Of a stretch of 7,438 nt of DNA, positions 5,680 through 7,438 are shown piece after piece. Within the stretch, counting starts at the first letter, position 1. Each line of letters opens with the position of its first letter. Made by a program: the position numbers and the translations under genes. The notes under the pieces were generated by a model that made no database searches, was not told the origin of the DNA, and was given only the letters and a program-made list of their open reading frames with translations. Source of the DNA: Gemmatimonadota bacterium (GTDB taxonomy: Bacteria; Gemmatimonadota; Gemmatimonadetes; Longimicrobiales; RSA9); assembly GCA_019689775.1 (NCBI GenBank), contig JADGGV010000196.1, positions 1-7,438 of the forward strand. Reading direction: 5' to 3'.

Positions 5680-7154
5680 TGAGTATCAAGACCGGCCTGT
5701 ACCAGGGCACGCAGCTCAAACAGGAGATGAAGATCAATCCACGCCTGTATCAGGCGATGGATCTCCTGTACATGCCGCTCCTCGATCTCCAGCAGCACAT
5801 CAAGCAGGAGCTGCTCAATAACCCGTTCCTGGACCTGGAGGAGCCCGCCGTCGCCGACGACGAGGTGGCGCTCAAGGACCAGCAGAAGGAGAAGGAGGAG
5901 AAGGAGAAGGAGGAAGCGAAGCAGGACGAGATCGACTGGGAGGAGATCCTCCTCGACGGCTTCGAGGCCGGCGGCCGGCGCGCCGAGTACGAGGAGAAGG
6001 AGTACTACGAGCCCGTCTCGGTGGACACGCAGGACCTCTACGACCACCTGCGCGACCAGCTCGTCCTGATGCGACTCAGCGAGCGGCAGATGCTGCTCGG
6101 TGACGAGATCATCGGCAACATCGACGAGAACGGCTATCTGACCTGCTCCATCGAGGAGGTGGTCGAGGGCCTGAACGCGTGGTTGGAGGACGAGGGCGCG
6201 GAGTGGGCGGGCGACGGCCGGCCGCCGACGCCGTTCACGGTGGCCGAGGGCGAGGAGATGCTCCGGATCCTCCAGAGCTTCGACCCGCCGGGGATCGCCG
6301 CGCGCGACCTGCGGGAGTGCCTGCTGCTCCAGCTCGAGGAGCAGGAGAAGCAGGACACGCTCGCGTACCGAATCGTGCGGGAGTACTTCGACCAGCTCAT
6401 CAACCACCGCTGGTCGGAGATCTCGAAGGACCTGTCGATCACGCCGAAGGACGTGCAGGCCGCGGCCGACGAGGTGGCGAAGCTGGACCCGAAGCCGGGG
6501 CTCAAGTACGCGGGCCCGGCCGACAACTACATCATCGCCGACCTGATCGTCGAGAAGATCGACGGCGAGTATCTCGTCTTCCTGAACGACACGAGCCTGC
6601 CGCGGCTGAAGCTGTCGCGGGCCTACCGCGAGATCGCGCGCGACAAGAACAAGTTCAAGGGGGAGAACAAGGAGTTCATCTCCAACAAGCTGAACAGCGC
6701 CAACTGGATGATCCAGGCGATCGAGCAGCGGCGCCAGACGATGCTGAAGGTCATGAACTTCATCGTCGACCGGCAGCGCGAGTTCTTCGAGAAGGGCGTG
6801 CAGTACCTGAAGCCGCTGACCCTGCGGGAGGTCGCCGAGGTCATCAACATGCACGAGTCCACGGTCTCCCGCGTCACGAACGAGAAGTACGTGCAGACGC
6901 CCCGCGGGGTGCTGCCGCTCAAGTTCTTCTTCTCCAGCGGGCTCTCGACGACGTCGGGCGAGGACGTGAGCGCGCGCGGGATCAAGGCGAAGATCCAGAA
7001 GCTCGTCGCCGAGGAGGAGGCGCGGCGCCCGCTCACGGACCAGGCGATCGTGAACATCCTGAAGGAGGAGGGGATCCAGATCGCCCGGCGCACGGTGGCC
7101 AAGTACCGCGACCAGCTCGGGATCCTGTCCGCGCGGATGAGGAAGCGGGTCTGA
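5679..7154 (+). CDS. rpoN: RNA polymerase sigma-54 factor RpoN
   Basis: Directs RNA polymerase to -24/-12 promoters, which need AAA+ enhancer-binding activators. The 491-residue protein has all parts. Region I (about 6-52) is Gln/Leu-rich with LYQAMDLLYMPLLDLQQHI (23-41), where activators act. Region II is a charged linker (about 53-112) with a run of Lys/Glu (67-83). The core-binding domain (about 115-300) includes FDPPGIAARDL (201-211). The DNA-binding domain (about 325-485) has the helix-turn-helix LTLREVAEVINMHESTVSRV (380-399) and the RpoN box ARRTVAKYR (469-477), which reads the -24 element. All diagnostic segments are intact and the length is normal. ATG 5679 shares one base with the lptB stop and has no Shine-Dalgarno, so synthesis probably depends on lptB translation. 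The lptB-rpoN pairing is also seen in Proteobacteria. Confidence 0.97.
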   Translation: MSIKTGLYQGTQLKQEMKINPRLYQAMDLLYMPLLDLQQHIKQELLNNPFLDLEEPAVADDEVALKDQQKEKEEKEKEEAKQDEIDWEEILLDGFEAGGRRAEYEEKEYYEPVSVDTQDLYDHLRDQLVLMRLSERQMLLGDEIIGNIDENGYLTCSIEEVVEGLNAWLEDEGAEWAGDGRPPTPFTVAEGEEMLRILQSFDPPGIAARDLRECLLLQLEEQEKQDTLAYRIVREYFDQLINHRWSEISKDLSITPKDVQAAADEVAKLDPKPGLKYAGPADNYIIADLIVEKIDGEYLVFLNDTSLPRLKLSRAYREIARDKNKFKGENKEFISNKLNSANWMIQAIEQRRQTMLKVMNFIVDRQREFFEKGVQYLKPLTLREVAEVINMHESTVSRVTNEKYVQTPRGVLPLKFFFSSGLSTTSGEDVSARGIKAKIQKLVAEEEARRPLTDQAIVNILKEEGIQIARRTVAKYRDQLGILSARMRKRV

Positions 7155-7164
7155 CCCCGGGACG

Positions 7165-7438
7165 ATGGCCACACCCCCCCACGCGAAGACGCCTGCCGAA
7201 GAGTTGCGCCCCCCGCGCCGGGGGTGGCGCAACTTTGCCGTGATCGTCCCGGCCTACAACGAGGTCGAAAACATCCCCGAGCTCGTCGCCGAGCTGCGGG
7301 CCGCCTTCGAGCGCTTCGACATGGACGGCGAGGTCGTCCTGGTCGACGACGGCTCGACCGACGGCACCGCGGAGCGGGCGGGCCCCGGGGCCCCCCGCCG
7401 GGCGGGGGGGCGGCGCGCGGGCCCCCCGCGCCCCCCGC
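7165..7438 (+). CDS. Family 2 glycosyltransferase, N-terminal fragment
   Basis: Start of a GT-A fold glycosyltransferase, cut by the window end. Residues 26-41 read VIVPAYNEVENIPELV, the nucleotide-sugar-binding first strand, and residues 57-68 read VVLVDDGSTDGT, the classic second strand of GT2 enzymes of the dolichyl/undecaprenyl-phosphate sugar transferase kind. Substrate and product cannot be told from this much. It starts 10 bases after rpoN at ATG 7165 with a weak GGGAC ahead, in the same direction, so it probably belongs to the same operon and may act in envelope glycan or lipid-linked sugar synthesis (inference). After about residue 71 the sequence becomes pure G/C and the translation turns into Gly/Pro/Arg/Ala with no family resemblance. 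The true protein almost certainly does not continue that way. Confidence 0.8.
   Translation, partial: MATPPHAKTPAEELRPPRRGWRNFAVIVPAYNEVENIPELVAELRAAFERFDMDGEVVLVDDGSTDGTAERAGPGAPRRAGGRRAGPPRPP
7204..7232 (+). other. Strong hairpin just after rpoN
   Basis: TTGCGCC (7204-7210) pairs perfectly with GGCGCAA (7226-7232), and CCCC (7211-7214) pairs with GGGG (7221-7224) across a one-base bulge (T7225), giving about 11 pairs and a 6-base loop. It is followed only by CTTT, not a real U-tract, so it is a poor intrinsic terminator. It lies within the first 23 codons of the glycosyltransferase and could attenuate its expression or stabilise the 3' end of rpoN message. Confidence 0.4.
7374..7438. other. 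Pure G/C low-complexity end, probable sequence artefact
   Basis: All 65 bases from 7374 to the end are G or C, with G and C homopolymers up to seven bases, directly following clean glycosyltransferase coding sequence. No other stretch of the window looks like this. It is most simply explained by poor base calls or misassembly at a contig end. Confidence 0.7.

Noticed and set aside
5652..7232. 526-codon open frame on the - strand opposite rpoN
   Set aside because: Leu/Val/Asp/Arg-rich repetitive translation arising as the complement of GAG/AAG-rich rpoN codons; no recognisable domain, and the sense gene is certain.
6179..7243. Alternative + strand frame through rpoN
   Set aside because: Arg/Gly/Ala-rich shadow of rpoN in another phase with no domain or start context.
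1..7438. Mobile element, CRISPR array, tRNA/rRNA or phage defence cassette
   Set aside because: No transposase, terminal repeats, direct repeat array or RNA gene signature was seen; the window is fully occupied by core envelope genes and rpoN.

Overview
The window is a dense, very GC-rich stretch of bacterial chromosome with every gene on the + strand. Adjacent genes overlap by 1-11 bases; the one gap is 10 bp. It encodes the supply and export arms of lipopolysaccharide (LPS) assembly, followed by the alternative sigma factor RpoN. The organism is a Gram-negative (diderm) bacterium that makes Kdo-containing LPS. The GC content, the LptC sequence, the long OstA-like protein and the gene order together remind me of Gemmatimonadota. 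That assignment is inference from pattern recognition, not a search result.

Layout: kdsA (8-862; start uncertain at the window edge), kdsC (855-1433) and kdsD (1423-2427) encode three Kdo pathway enzymes: arabinose-5-phosphate isomerase, Kdo-8-phosphate synthase and Kdo-8-phosphate phosphatase. Next come lptC (2424-2978), a long lptA/OstA-like gene (2978-4453) and lptB (4450-5679), which are periplasmic and ATPase parts of the Lpt transporter. rpoN (5679-7154, sigma-54) follows, then the beginning of a family 2 glycosyltransferase (from 7165) that runs into the window end. The order lptC-lptA-lptB-rpoN is also well known in Proteobacteria. There hpf/ptsN genes usually follow rpoN, whereas here a glycosyltransferase does. 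The permease genes lptF/lptG and kdsB/kdtA are not in the window.

The genes form one logical chain. KdsD, KdsA and KdsC make Kdo for the LPS inner core. LptB powers extraction of finished LPS, and LptC and the OstA-like protein carry it across the periplasm. Stop/start overlaps (ATGA, TGATG) at most junctions imply one translationally coupled transcript.

The least ordinary spot is lptB. Its reading frame is about 155 codons longer at the 5' end than a normal LptB. The extension starts at a well-placed ATG with a strong ribosome binding site, is strongly GC3-biased like a real gene, and encodes a soluble, probably helical domain I do not recognise. Inside it lies a short island of AT-rich, otherwise avoided codons (4816-4854) containing a GG-N10-GC arrangement that resembles a sigma-54 -24/-12 element, upstream of both the LptB core and rpoN. 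This could be an internal promoter for lptB-rpoN. The last ~65 bases of the window are pure G/C and look like degraded sequence at a contig end. No RNA genes, mobile elements, CRISPR arrays or gene-free stretches over 300 bases were seen.
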